Shown: positions 40,904-48,675, numbered from the stretch's first letter. The stretch is 64,000 bases of DNA from Paenibacillus humicus NBRC 102415 (GCF_004000905.1 NZ_BIMD01000003.1:124001-188000); one strand, 5' to 3'. Notes: a model not told the origin generated them from the letters alone. Program-made: numbers and translations.

Positions 40904-40936
40904 CTTATCCGTTTTATCGGATAGGTTCTTTTTTTT
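40904..40936 (+). terminator. Rho-independent terminator of the small XRE gene
   Basis: CTTATCCG-TTTTAT-CGGATAGG followed by TTCTTTTTTTT. A second hairpin (GCTATG...CATAGC, 40871-40890) lies just before it. Confidence 0.85.
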
Positions 40937-40951
40937 GTTTAACTGGGTACA

Positions 40952-40980
40952 GAAAAAAGCCGACGCTCATCTGCGCCGGC
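40952..40980 (-). terminator. Terminator of the ATPase operon
   Basis: Reverse strand GCCGGCGC-AGATGA-GCGTCGGC followed by TTTTTT, about 57 nt past the stop of the HerA/VirB4-like gene. Confidence 0.85.
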
Positions 40981-41036
40981 CCTGCCTGTATCCAGTATAG
41001 CACTGCTGATCCATACTTTTTGATACGTTTTGTTCT

Positions 41037-43388
41037 CTATTTCAGCACCCCCGGAAGATGAGTAATAAAGCGAGCGTATCCGTCCTTATGCTTGATGAGG
41101 TTGAGCGAGTGGTAGCGCGGCAGCTTGAGGAGGTCTTCTTCTGTGTAGGGGAGCAGCTCCGACGAGAGCTCGAGGAAATTCTTTTTGTCACAACCGCTGA
41201 TCAGCAGGTAGGAGGCATTGGCCGACCGCAACTCCTCGCGGATATGCTTGATCTGGTTGAGATAGTGGGCGCTGATGATCGGCTTGAGCCCAAACTTGGC
41301 GTACTGGCTCAGCTTCGAACGCATGAACTGCTCTGTGTGCTGCACCTGATAGAGCTCATCGACGATCAGGTTGACCTTGGTCATCTTGTCGCGGTCGCCA
41401 CCCAGCCGCTTGCTGCGCATCTGCAGAGCGAGCCAGATCTTGGTGCTCCAGTAGGTCGTATAGACGTCCCGCTCGCTGTCGGTCCCAAACATGTCGGACG
41501 GCATGCGGATGCAGATCAGTTGGTTCTTTTGCATCTCCTCCACAAGATTGACGTTGCCGGCTGTGCCCTTGTCGAGCATGCGCTCCATGTAGGCATTTTG
41601 CTCGAGCTGGTTGAGACGGTCGATGATCCCGACGATGTACGTCTCCTTGGTGCCGATGACCTCGCCGGCCTTATCCTTGTCGTCGAGCTCGAGGAGCGAT
41701 CGGATGTACTTTTTGAGGTTGTCACGCTGCAGCAACGGCACGGCCTTGATCAGCTTATGTCGGGTCTCGTGATCCTGCAGGCAGTCAAATACGCTCCTGA
41801 TGCTGCCGCCGACCATAAAGGCGACCAGAGACGCGCTGACGAGGTATCGTTGCATTTTAGCCGACAGTTTGGTCTCCTCAGCATTGATCGAGTTGACCAG
41901 CGTCAGCAGCTGCGTCGTCTGCTTTTTGGCGTTGTCGTATTGCTCAAAAGGATCAGTGCTCCGGCCGACCTCGTTGTATCCCATGCCCTGTAGCTTACGC
42001 GGATCGCCGCACTCAATAACCAGTGTCTTGCCCATGGGGATTGCGGCGGCCACCTCTCGTGACAATTCGCATTGACCAACGAAGTCAAAGATGATGACGC
42101 ATTCGCCGCCGTTGATCGCATCCCGGCAGAGGTTGCCGATGAGGTTAGATTTGCCCGCCCGAGTAGGTCCGATGATGACGGTCGTCAGATTGCGAAACTC
42201 CCTGTCTGTGGATAGGTAAGCGGCTTGTGCATGCCCTCTATAGGTGTTGGTGCCGATGCACATGACCCCTGCCTTGAGATCCTCTGGCACCTCGGTTTCC
42301 TGCGTCTCGACGCGCTCGATAAAGTTATAGCGCTCGAGGACGTCGCGGCCGGCCAGAGCGATAAAGTTTTGAGCCTCCTCGTCACCGATCTTGTTGCGGC
42401 TGGCTCGGATGTCCCGGGCTGTCATGTCGAGCTGCCGCCGGTATGGTCGATACTGCAGCCGGTTGTCCTCGGAGACCGTGTCAAAGGACTGCGCCAGGCT
42501 CCGAGCCGCGTTGCGCTGCCGCATACCGTCCGCGCTCTCGGCCATGACCACAATCTGCGTGTCGAGGACGGTTGCCGCGGCCTTTTTGCTCGTGCTCTCC
42601 GACACCCCCCTACGCGCCCCGTTGAGCCGATCGAGCAGCGCGTCCATATAGTCGCCGCCCCCGGACGCTCCGGACGTCTTACGGCCGCTACCGAGCGCCT
42701 CGCCGATCTCCTTGAAGATGACGTTCCCGGCAGCCAGCAGGTACTTGAGCGCGTAGGCAGTCCCCAGCTTATTCCGCTCGACCGGCAGCCGGCGGTTTAC
42801 CTTGTCGATCGTGGCCCTGTATAGGTGTCTCCACGAAAGCTGGCTGCCGGGCAGGAAGTTGTAGAAGACCCCGAGACGGTCCCCTTCCTCCAGCAGCTCC
42901 ACGGCGTTGAGGTTGCTGTTCAGGAGGTCGTTGCTCCGCCGGTCGACGGCAAGGCTCAAGGCGTCCTCCTTCTCGTACACGAGCTCGTAACGTGTGGCCG
43001 CCGGACCGATTGCCGGCAGCTCCTCCACCTCCTCGATCGTCACCTGACCCCATACGTCCGACATCTTCTCGCGCAGATAGGCCAAGTGCGCTCGAGGCAC
43101 GATGAAGAAGAACTCGACCTTGCGCTGCTCCATGTAGATGTAATAGGAGACCTTTGCCGGCAGCGTCCAACTGTACCGGGTGCCGATAATGAACTCCCGA
43201 CCGAGTGCCTTGATGACGCGCTGCTCCTCTGCCTTGATGTTGGCCAAGGCACCCTTGTAGAGTGCGGCGATGGCGCGGGCGATCTTGTGCGTGCCCTGGT
43301 TGCGGACGGCATTGTTGGGCTTGATCCGCAGGTAAGCATATTCTGGCTTCACGATCTGCAGCAGCTGCGTAAATGGAATGCCTTTCAT
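41037..43388 (-). CDS. HerA/VirB4-type DNA-pump ATPase
   Basis: 783 aa. The N-terminal 370 residues resemble the non-catalytic part of VirB4/TraE-like conjugation ATPases (FFFIVPRAHLAYLREKMSDV, and DRLGVFYNFLPGSQLSWRHL). The motor has Walker A IGPTRAGKSN at 406-415 and Walker B NLIVDE at 673-678, with a late ISAHYLNQIKHIR segment like the arginine/sensor region. Such ATPases drive DNA or protein through membranes in conjugation. No relaxase is seen nearby. It starts inside the end of the M23 gene (4-nt overlap), so the two are one operon. The gene is very unusual for a contractile-tailed phage. Confidence 0.82.
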   Translation of the reverse strand: MKGIPFTQLLQIVKPEYAYLRIKPNNAVRNQGTHKIARAIAALYKGALANIKAEEQRVIKALGREFIIGTRYSWTLPAKVSYYIYMEQRKVEFFFIVPRAHLAYLREKMSDVWGQVTIEEVEELPAIGPAATRYELVYEKEDALSLAVDRRSNDLLNSNLNAVELLEEGDRLGVFYNFLPGSQLSWRHLYRATIDKVNRRLPVERNKLGTAYALKYLLAAGNVIFKEIGEALGSGRKTSGASGGGDYMDALLDRLNGARRGVSESTSKKAAATVLDTQIVVMAESADGMRQRNAARSLAQSFDTVSEDNRLQYRPYRRQLDMTARDIRASRNKIGDEEAQNFIALAGRDVLERYNFIERVETQETEVPEDLKAGVMCIGTNTYRGHAQAAYLSTDREFRNLTTVIIGPTRAGKSNLIGNLCRDAINGGECVIIFDFVGQCELSREVAAAIPMGKTLVIECGDPRKLQGMGYNEVGRSTDPFEQYDNAKKQTTQLLTLVNSINAEETKLSAKMQRYLVSASLVAFMVGGSIRSVFDCLQDHETRHKLIKAVPLLQRDNLKKYIRSLLELDDKDKAGEVIGTKETYIVGIIDRLNQLEQNAYMERMLDKGTAGNVNLVEEMQKNQLICIRMPSDMFGTDSERDVYTTYWSTKIWLALQMRSKRLGGDRDKMTKVNLIVDELYQVQHTEQFMRSKLSQYAKFGLKPIISAHYLNQIKHIREELRSANASYLLISGCDKKNFLELSSELLPYTEEDLLKLPRYHSLNLIKHKDGYARFITHLPGVLK

Positions 43389-44074
43389 CGGCTCAGCCCT
43401 CCTCCGAGCAGTCGGATAAGAGAGTAAGCCCCGAAGACCAGCCCCGACCAGCGGTAGCCGTCTCGTAACCCCAGCGCGCCCAGGATGATCAGGACGCTGC
43501 AGCCGATCAGGCCGATGCCATAGCTCAGGTCGACGAGCACGCCTGCGGCCTCGCTGAGCCAGTGAATAATGTGCTCGCGGGCGCCGTGCGCGACATGCTC
43601 CGCAGCATGATCCACGACCTTGTCAGCCACCCAGCCCGCCGGCCCCTTGATGCCGAGAATGGACGGTCCGGCAATTTCCCCGCTATACCGCTGCAGGTCC
43701 GGGATCAGGCCAGTCGGATCAGCAAAGCCGCCATCCTTGATCAGCCCAAAGTGGAGATGTGGACCGCTGCTGTGTCCGGTGTTGCCGCTCATGCCAAGGA
43801 GCTCGCCGGGGAATACCCGCTCGCCGGCATGCACCGCGACGCTGTCCATGTGGCCGTATACGTGCAGCTCGCCGCTATCTGTCCGGACAATGACGCCGCG
43901 GCCGATGTTGTCGGCCCCATGATTGACGACCCGCTCCACGGTGCCGGACGTGATACTGTGCAGCTCCGTCCCCTGCGGCATTGCCAGATCGACACCATGG
44001 TGCTCCCGGCCGCCGCGGATCTCCTCGAGGACGCCGTATTCGGATGAAACACGGAATTTCATGGGCATCGTCAT
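43385..44074 (-). CDS. M23 metallopeptidase with C-terminal membrane anchor
   Basis: 229 aa from ATG 44074 (AAGGGATGGG upstream; ATGA overlap). The LytM/M23 motifs are HHGVDLA and GPHLHFG with GHMD between, so a zinc site for peptidoglycan cleavage is complete. The last 70 residues form two membrane helices (VDLSYGIGLIGCSVLIILGA and WSGLVFGAYSLIRLLGG). There is no signal peptide. In conjugation systems a wall hydrolase opens the cell wall for the transfer channel; here it is coupled to a VirB4-like ATPase. Confidence 0.85.
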   Translation of the reverse strand: MTMPMKFRVSSEYGVLEEIRGGREHHGVDLAMPQGTELHSITSGTVERVVNHGADNIGRGVIVRTDSGELHVYGHMDSVAVHAGERVFPGELLGMSGNTGHSSGPHLHFGLIKDGGFADPTGLIPDLQRYSGEIAGPSILGIKGPAGWVADKVVDHAAEHVAHGAREHIIHWLSEAAGVLVDLSYGIGLIGCSVLIILGALGLRDGYRWSGLVFGAYSLIRLLGGGLSR

Positions 44075-44532
44075 CCCATCCCTTCGAAGATCGTCTCCAC
44101 TTGGCCGAATGCCCACGGAAGCCCCAAAAGAATGCCGTAGACCAAGATAAAAGCGAGGGCCGACTTGCGGGCTGCAACGAAGTCTCCCTGGACCGTGTTG
44201 CTGATGCAGTCAAAGGCCGCCTTGATGATGATGACCCACTTACCGATGCTCACCAACTTGTGGTATAACCGCTGAGCTCCTACGTCAAGCCCCGTGCCGT
44301 CCCCTGCCGAAGCGAATGCGTGTTCCAGCCCACCGGCTCCGAGCAGCACCATGATGGTAATCGCCCCGACACGGTAGATCAACTTGTGCCGCTCGACGTG
44401 CTCGACAACGATCGTTGCGCCGGCCTGAAGTCTCTCAATGAGCAGGCGCCTTGTCGGCTCCGGCAGAGCAACCGCCGCTGCCGGGCGCAGGTCAATCCGG
44501 TATCCGGTCGGCCGCATGGTTAGAGTCGCCAT
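44071..44532 (-). CDS. Small multi-span membrane protein, channel or pilin-like
   Basis: 153 aa, GAGGAGG before the ATG. It has three likely membrane helices at about residues 52-72, 92-110 and 124-143, with a Gly/Ala-rich loop (GAGGLEHAFASAGDGTGLDV) between the first two. The pattern recalls VirB2/TrbC or TcpE-type small membrane components of type IV systems, but the resemblance is only in layout. It is coupled to the M23 gene by ATGA and preceded by the palindrome array. Confidence 0.7.
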   Translation of the reverse strand: MATLTMRPTGYRIDLRPAAAVALPEPTRRLLIERLQAGATIVVEHVERHKLIYRVGAITIMVLLGAGGLEHAFASAGDGTGLDVGAQRLYHKLVSIGKWVIIIKAAFDCISNTVQGDFVAARKSALAFILVYGILLGLPWAFGQVETIFEGMG

Positions 44533-44600
44533 AAAATATCCTCCTCACAAATCGTGATGTACTGGCATCTTTTCCAATCCTGCCGCATATGCTGAGGGTA

Positions 44601-44943
44601 AACCGCCCGCAGCGCCCTAACCGGACTCTGCCCATGGCGGTTTTTTCTATCTTTCAGCAAATATTTCCTGAAAGTCGTTTGTGCAAAATTTTGCCGAAGC
44701 GCTGAACCCTCAGGAAGATTTTCCTTAGGGCAGGAATATCGAACATCGACGAATTCACCGACGCCGGTGAATTCCAAAAGGTGCGACGTCGCACGGTTTA
44801 GATAAATCCCGCCGCGTCAAAGCCCAAACTTCCCGACGTTGGGAAGTGTCCAGACGTCTGGGCGTCCAAACTATACGGCGTCGTATGGTTCAATTGAGAC
44901 GTCGCAACTTTTGAACCAATAGGGGCAGTCGTCCCCAATGGGG
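44601..44943. repeat. Array of different palindromes, many centred on GACG
   Basis: At least eleven inverted repeats with unrelated arms: 44601-44643 (AACCGCC/GGCGGTT), 44651-44674 (CTTTCAG/CTGAAAG), 44683-44694, 44707-44730, 44751-44774 (GAATTCACCG/CGGTGAATTC), 44781-44794 (GTGCGACGTCGCAC), 44828-44847 (ACTTCCC/GGGAAGT), 44850-44861 (CCAGACGTCTGG), 44869-44890, 44887-44917 (GGTTCAA/TTGAACC with GACGTC inside) and 44922-44943. From 44748 to 44933 ten GACG cores (either strand) occur every 9-31 bp. The array covers the 3' end of the parR-like gene and the spacer behind it. Candidate centromere, transfer origin or structured RNA. Confidence 0.85.
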
Positions 44944-45094
44944 ATGAAGCATCCATATCCCGCTGAATCAGCCGCTTGAGGTAGCCCGAGCGGTTTTTCT
45001 TCGTCTGCACCCATTTGAAAAGAGCGACCTGATCGGGATCGTCCTGGCTGAAGTAGACAGGGATTTTTTCAATACGTCTACTGGACACCTCCAT
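44798..45094 (-). CDS. ParR-like DNA-binding protein
   Basis: 98 aa. The first 50 residues (VYFSQDDPDQVALFKWVQTK, then NRSGYLKRLIQRDMD) look like a small ribbon-helix-helix adaptor of ParR type. The last 45 residues are low-complexity and encoded across the palindrome array. It overlaps the parM-like gene by 17 nt and follows it, the standard parM-parR order. It should bind the palindromes and link DNA to the actin filament. This is inferred from layout. Confidence 0.7.
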   Translation of the reverse strand: MEVSSRRIEKIPVYFSQDDPDQVALFKWVQTKKNRSGYLKRLIQRDMDASSPLGTTAPIGSKVATSQLNHTTPYSLDAQTSGHFPTSGSLGFDAAGFI

Positions 45095-45893
45095 ACAGCC
45101 CCTTTGCTATCAGATGGAACGCCTCGACGTTTGCATAGAGATTCATGCCGGGCTTGAGCAGCTGCGCGGACGTGAAATGCATCCTGATGTCGGGTAGCAA
45201 TGCTTCAGCTCCACCGCCGCACAAGGTAACGACGTCGTTACCTCTCCACTTCAAGCGGATAGCATGCGCAATGATAGCCCGTGCAAAAGCAACTGGATCC
45301 GGATTTCGCAGCGTCTCCATGCCGTTCACCAGCGTATCGCTCGCTCGATCGACGAAGCGCCGGTCCTGCAGCGTGCCGAGGTTGACCGTGCCACTCCCGA
45401 TATCAATCACCCGCACAATACCGAGGCTAGGAACAAGGAGGCCAGCTGCCGCTCCTTCGGCCGCCACTTCGCATCGGCGGATGACAATGACTCGCCGCTC
45501 CCCGTTGATGGTGATCTCGTGCCGGCCCTGCAGCATCTCCTTGATCTGAAGCTTTTGCTCCGGCGTATGCGTTCGGATGGGCTGCCCCACGACGATCTGA
45601 TGCTCCGATCCAGGTGCATACTGGTGAAGTGCGATCAGGACGCGCAGGCGAGCATCCGGATGTGCCTTCGAATCGCCCTTGGTGCTTTCCGCCAACTCGC
45701 TTTCATACATCGCCAGAGTCCCAGCAAAACCGCGCTGCCCGCCGTACTCCCATTCGAAGTCATGCTCACCGTGGGTTTGCTGAAGATTTCGTTCCCGCCA
45801 GTCATAACCGATGGGGGAGGGGAACTGTTTGAACTGCCGACCGTCGTACAGCTTAACCGAGCTGCCGCCGGCGTCGATGCCAATGATACTCAT
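45078..45893 (-). CDS. ParM-like actin-type segregation ATPase
   Basis: 271 aa, AAGGAG before the ATG. The actin-fold phosphate loops are clear: phosphate 1 IGIDAGGSSVKLYDG at the N-terminus, phosphate 2 VRVIDIGSGTVNLGTLQDRR and the adenosine motif VVTLCGGGAEALLP. Short plasmid ParM/StbA proteins of Firmicutes have this layout. It should form filaments that move DNA copies apart. It is followed by a ParR-like gene and flanked by palindrome arrays. In an integrated phage this suggests a plasmid-like phase. Confidence 0.85.
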   Translation of the reverse strand: MSIIGIDAGGSSVKLYDGRQFKQFPSPIGYDWRERNLQQTHGEHDFEWEYGGQRGFAGTLAMYESELAESTKGDSKAHPDARLRVLIALHQYAPGSEHQIVVGQPIRTHTPEQKLQIKEMLQGRHEITINGERRVIVIRRCEVAAEGAAAGLLVPSLGIVRVIDIGSGTVNLGTLQDRRFVDRASDTLVNGMETLRNPDPVAFARAIIAHAIRLKWRGNDVVTLCGGGAEALLPDIRMHFTSAQLLKPGMNLYANVEAFHLIAKGLYGGVQ

Positions 45894-45907
45894 GCTGTCA
45901 TCTCCTT

Positions 45908-45968
45908 CTGGCGCTACTGGTAGCCCTACAAACCGTTCTACGTCGAACGGTTAGCGTCACCAGTGGCG
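45908..45968. repeat. Palindromes upstream of the parM-like gene, GACG core again
   Basis: AACCGTTC-TACGTC-GAACGGTT (45929-45950) has perfect 8-bp arms around a GACGTA core (reverse strand). The adjacent AGCGTCAC-CA-GTGGCGCT (45951-45968) has one mismatch and holds another GACGC. GGCGCTACTGGTAGCCC (45908-45924) is a weaker third. A TTGACA lies at 45982-45977 on the reverse strand. ParR-type binding here would autoregulate parM-parR. Confidence 0.7.
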
Positions 45969-46098
45969 CTACATGATATGTCAATAGCCTATGGAGAGGG
46001 CTCGGGCATATTTACTGAATTCCAAATAGGGACGGGTATAAAATTTTGTAGACTCGGCCATATTAGGAATACGAAATAGACAGAAAGGCCTGAATCAC

Positions 46099-46323
46099 AT
46101 GACCGGAATAGGGAAAAAGCGAACCGATTATGGAGCTTTCTTGGATAAACACGGAGTCAAACAGGAGAGAATCCGCGAAGAAACAGGGTTGAACCCTGGA
46201 ACGGTGTCGCGGGCATGCAGCGAGGAAGGATATAAGCCGACAAGAAGTGTGCAAAAGATCCTGGTTGAAGCAGCTCGACGGCTTACGGGAAAGAGCGCAC
46301 AGCCCAAAGATTTCTGGATGTGA
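46099..46323 (+). CDS. Small HTH regulator
   Basis: 74 aa. The helix-turn-helix is GAFLDKHGVKQERIREETGL through LNPGTVSRACSEEGYKPTRS. GAAAGG precedes the ATG. It diverges from parM-like across the palindromic spacer 45894-46098 and could regulate that operon or late genes. Confidence 0.72.
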   Translation: MTGIGKKRTDYGAFLDKHGVKQERIREETGLNPGTVSRACSEEGYKPTRSVQKILVEAARRLTGKSAQPKDFWM

Positions 46324-46390
46324 AAATTCTGTATCATAGATAGATACATTTCGTATATTCTATCCTTAGGAAGGGAAGGGGAGAGGATCT

Positions 46391-46891
46391 ATGATAAATA
46401 TGGCGGATACTGGTAATGAGTGGCAACTAGGTAAAAGGGCAATATCCAAAGTCGGGATTGTGTCATTGATTCTTTCTAGCGTTGCTTTTTGTCTTGGAGT
46501 GATTTCACTAATTATAGTCATTTCACATGCTCAGCCTCAGCCTGCTATGAGTGAAATTGAAGAACAAGTAAATGTTCTGGCGTTCCAACATGCTGTGGAA
46601 AAAGCGGCAGTAACTGATGATTTCATCGTTAATAGAGTTCTTATGAATTCAAACTTAAGCTACATCGACATTTCACTACAACCATCTGTTGCGCTCGCGT
46701 ACAAAGGGCAAGGAAAGTTTGATCTTCAAGCTGAAGAGTTGAAGGACAAGATAATTGCAATAATGGATGTAATAAAACCTGTTTACGGAAACTATAATTT
46801 GGATGGCGATTGGGATGCCAGGACGTATAAGGTGACCATCCAAAATTATGTTATTGGCACTTACAAAAATGGCACAGTCAATCTAGAATAA
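46391..46891 (+). CDS. Single-span membrane protein, likely lysogenic accessory gene
   Basis: 166 aa, AGGGGAGAGG before the ATG. One membrane helix at about residues 22-45 (VGIVSLILSSVAFCLGVISL) is followed by an extracellular domain with AEELKDKIIAIMDVIKPVYG. Its DNA is clearly more AT-rich than the neighbouring phage genes, and it stands alone on the plus strand with its own terminator, the signs of a moron expressed in lysogens. No domain recognised. Confidence 0.65.
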   Translation: MINMADTGNEWQLGKRAISKVGIVSLILSSVAFCLGVISLIIVISHAQPQPAMSEIEEQVNVLAFQHAVEKAAVTDDFIVNRVLMNSNLSYIDISLQPSVALAYKGQGKFDLQAEELKDKIIAIMDVIKPVYGNYNLDGDWDARTYKVTIQNYVIGTYKNGTVNLE

Positions 46892-46892
46892 C

Positions 46893-46935
46893 GAAAAAAA
46901 TCCCCCACCAGCCGCGGAGGCCAGTGGGGGATTTG
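46893..46935. terminator. Strong bidirectional hairpin terminator
   Basis: AAATCCCCCAC...GTGGGGGATTT with an A-run on the left; it ends the membrane-protein gene. Confidence 0.88.
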
Positions 46936-47038
46936 CTTTACAGAAAAGTCTTATGCTTTTCCAATTCCAAATATTGGTGTTTAATGAATATGCGGGCGTA
47001 AGCAAATAGAGGAGCTGGTTGGTATAAAAATTGATGGA

Positions 47039-47341
47039 TTGGACGAATTTCAAAAGGCATTGGCCGAGATGCAGCGGCAAGCAAAAGAGCTTGAAGGAAG
47101 ACGCGAGGTAACGTTTGAGGAACTCTTCCCTCCTTCCTTCATGATAGAGCACACCAACTTTTCATCTTTTGAAGAATTGCTGGAAGCCGGAGGCTTCGAA
47201 GTCAACAGTGCAGAAGATTTCGAAGCTATTCCGGATGATGTATTTGACCAACACATCGGTAAGCATACTCAATTTGATTCTTGGGAAAACATGCAGGATT
47301 CAGCAGTCCAAGAGTATGCAGCCAAAAAGCTAGGCTTTTAA
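47039..47341 (+). CDS. Small acidic phage protein (100 aa), start uncertain
   Basis: The frame reads MDEFQKALAEMQRQAKELEG and continues with VTFEELFPPSFMIEHTNFSS. Coding sequence seems to begin earlier (VGIKIDGLDEF from 47018), and the only good ribosome site (AGAGGAG at 47008-47014) fits a start near 47024-47030, where no ATG/GTG/TTG exists in frame. An ATT or other rare start, or a mutated start, is possible. It converges on the 49-aa gene. Confidence 0.55.
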   Translation: MDEFQKALAEMQRQAKELEGRREVTFEELFPPSFMIEHTNFSSFEELLEAGGFEVNSAEDFEAIPDDVFDQHIGKHTQFDSWENMQDSAVQEYAAKKLGF

Positions 47342-47491
47342 TTAATCAAGCTTGCGCCCGCTCTTGAATGTTTTGATCTCCTCTATCTTGTTCTGTAACT
47401 GACTGAGCAGTTCCAGCGCTTCGGTTGCCGCCCGACTCATTTCTCCAGCCCATCTGAAATCGACAGGTAGCTTTAGCGTCTTCATATCCAT
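47342..47491 (-). CDS. Small coiled-coil phage protein (49 aa)
   Basis: ATG 47491 lies after AGGAGG (10-nt spacing). It begins MDMKTLKLPVDFRWAGEMSR and continues with a heptad-like helix (ALELLSQLQNKIEEIKTFKS). It sits just past the amidase and is the last gene of the late operon. Function unknown. Confidence 0.6.
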   Translation of the reverse strand: MDMKTLKLPVDFRWAGEMSRAATEALELLSQLQNKIEEIKTFKSGRKLD

Positions 47492-47514
47492 AAAGCCTCG
47501 ACCTCCTTTTTAGT

Positions 47515-48384
47515 TCAGTGGGATACCAGCACACGTCCGGAGTGCATTTGCCATTTGATTATATTTGCTCGGGTCTCTGCCCTCAGCTTTAGCTTTGAGC
47601 CATGCCGGCGAGAGCCAGTTGAAGATGATCTCCTGGGCGTGCTCTTGGACAGTCCGGCTCCCGCCGCCGCGGCGCGAACGTTGGCCGCCAGACGCTCGAA
47701 GTGTCCAGCCTCCTCGCGCAGCCCCTGCTGCAGCGCCGCGTGCCGCGCCGGCTGGATGTAGGAGACGATGACATGATCGCAGATGTCTGCCTGCAGTTTG
47801 GCCGCCGCCGGCACCGGCCGGACCTGAGTCGCCATCTCAGCCGTCACGTCCCGGATCAGGTCGCCGAGTGTCTTGCCGCCGGCCGCAAGTGCCTGGTCGA
47901 TGTCCGACTTGCGGGCCGGGTCCAACTGCTTATGACTGACGATGTGAGTCGATGGCGTCTTACCCCATTTAGTGCAGCATATCGCAAGGTACCAGACGAG
48001 CCGCGTGTAAGCCGCTGCGAAGTCGATCTTGCCGCCGTAGCATAGTTCGATGCCCAGGGCGGCATGGTTAGCATCGTAGCCAAACAACTCGTTGTCCGTG
48101 GTTACATTGCGGATGACGTGAAAAGCCTGTTCTGCCGGATCCGGACCGGTGCCGGCCGGGATTATTTCAAGGATTTGTTTGTCGTCGATGAAGACCTGTG
48201 CGGATGCCGTCCTGTCTGTTTGCGTATTGAAATAAGAGAAATGGTTTTCGGCGGAAGCTCCGGGGTTCCCGGTATCGTGGGCGACTAAAAAGGCCGGGCC
48301 ACCGGTTACTAGCCGGATGCCTGGCCTGACGTTAGAGCGCTTGTTGATGTAGCGCCGCTCGATCTGATATTTATTGCTGTCCAT
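47515..48384 (-). CDS. Phage N-acetylmuramoyl-L-alanine amidase (endolysin), frameshifted at the C-terminus
   Basis: 289 aa from ATG 48384 (GGGGAGGG upstream). The amidase_2 domain covers about 1-180: AHDTGN with zinc ligand H36, DANHAALGIELCYGG, and VSHKQLDPARKSD. It cuts the wall at lysis together with the holin gene, which it overlaps. After residue 246 the sequence turns into a Ser/Arg-rich tail. In the -1 frame the same DNA (47647 down to stop 47510) reads QEHAQEIIFNWLSPAWLKAK ... YNQMANALRTCAGIPLN, a far more protein-like ending, so one base has probably been lost near 47647-47650. Confidence 0.85.
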   Translation of the reverse strand: MDSNKYQIERRYINKRSNVRPGIRLVTGGPAFLVAHDTGNPGASAENHFSYFNTQTDRTASAQVFIDDKQILEIIPAGTGPDPAEQAFHVIRNVTTDNELFGYDANHAALGIELCYGGKIDFAAAYTRLVWYLAICCTKWGKTPSTHIVSHKQLDPARKSDIDQALAAGGKTLGDLIRDVTAEMATQVRPVPAAAKLQADICDHVIVSYIQPARHAALQQGLREEAGHFERLAANVRAAAAGAGLSKSTPRRSSSTGSRRHGSKLKLRAETRANIIKWQMHSGRVLVSH

Positions 48385-48661
48385 CGCCGCCGCCCTCCCC
48401 ATTTACAGCCTTGCTCGTCTGCCTGACAAGCTGATGCCCATAAACCGACACTGCGCCGCACAGGACGCCTTGGATTAGGCTCTCGGCCGTCGGCCCCAAC
48501 AGCAGACATGTCATCAGGATTGCAACGGCCGTAACGACGTAGACGATCGACCAGTCTGGCACCCGCGGCGTCCGCTTGAGTACATACCCCGCCACCCAGC
48601 ACACGGTAAGCACGCCGGCCAACTCCGGAGGAATCATAGCTTGAATTGCTGCCCATTCCAT
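48371..48661 (-). CDS. Phage holin
   Basis: 96 aa with three hydrophobic segments: PELAGVLTVCWVAGYVL, SIVYVVTAVAILMTCLLLG and SLIQGVLCGAVSVYGHQLV. It matches the Firmicute phage holin group next to amidases. It forms the membrane hole that releases or activates the endolysin. It overlaps the amidase start by 14 nt. Confidence 0.85.
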   Translation of the reverse strand: MEWAAIQAMIPPELAGVLTVCWVAGYVLKRTPRVPDWSIVYVVTAVAILMTCLLLGPTAESLIQGVLCGAVSVYGHQLVRQTSKAVNGEGGGDGQQ

Positions 48662-48675
48662 TAGATCATCTCCCC

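Noticed and set aside
44601-44648. AACCGCC...GGCGGTTTTTT as a rightward terminator
   Set aside because: No rightward gene ends here and the loop is 29 nt. It is more likely one member of the palindrome series.
44520-44777. 85-aa open frame on the reverse strand between the ParR-like and membrane-protein genes
   Set aside because: It is made of the palindrome array and has no ribosome site or protein-like composition. It is better explained by the repeats.
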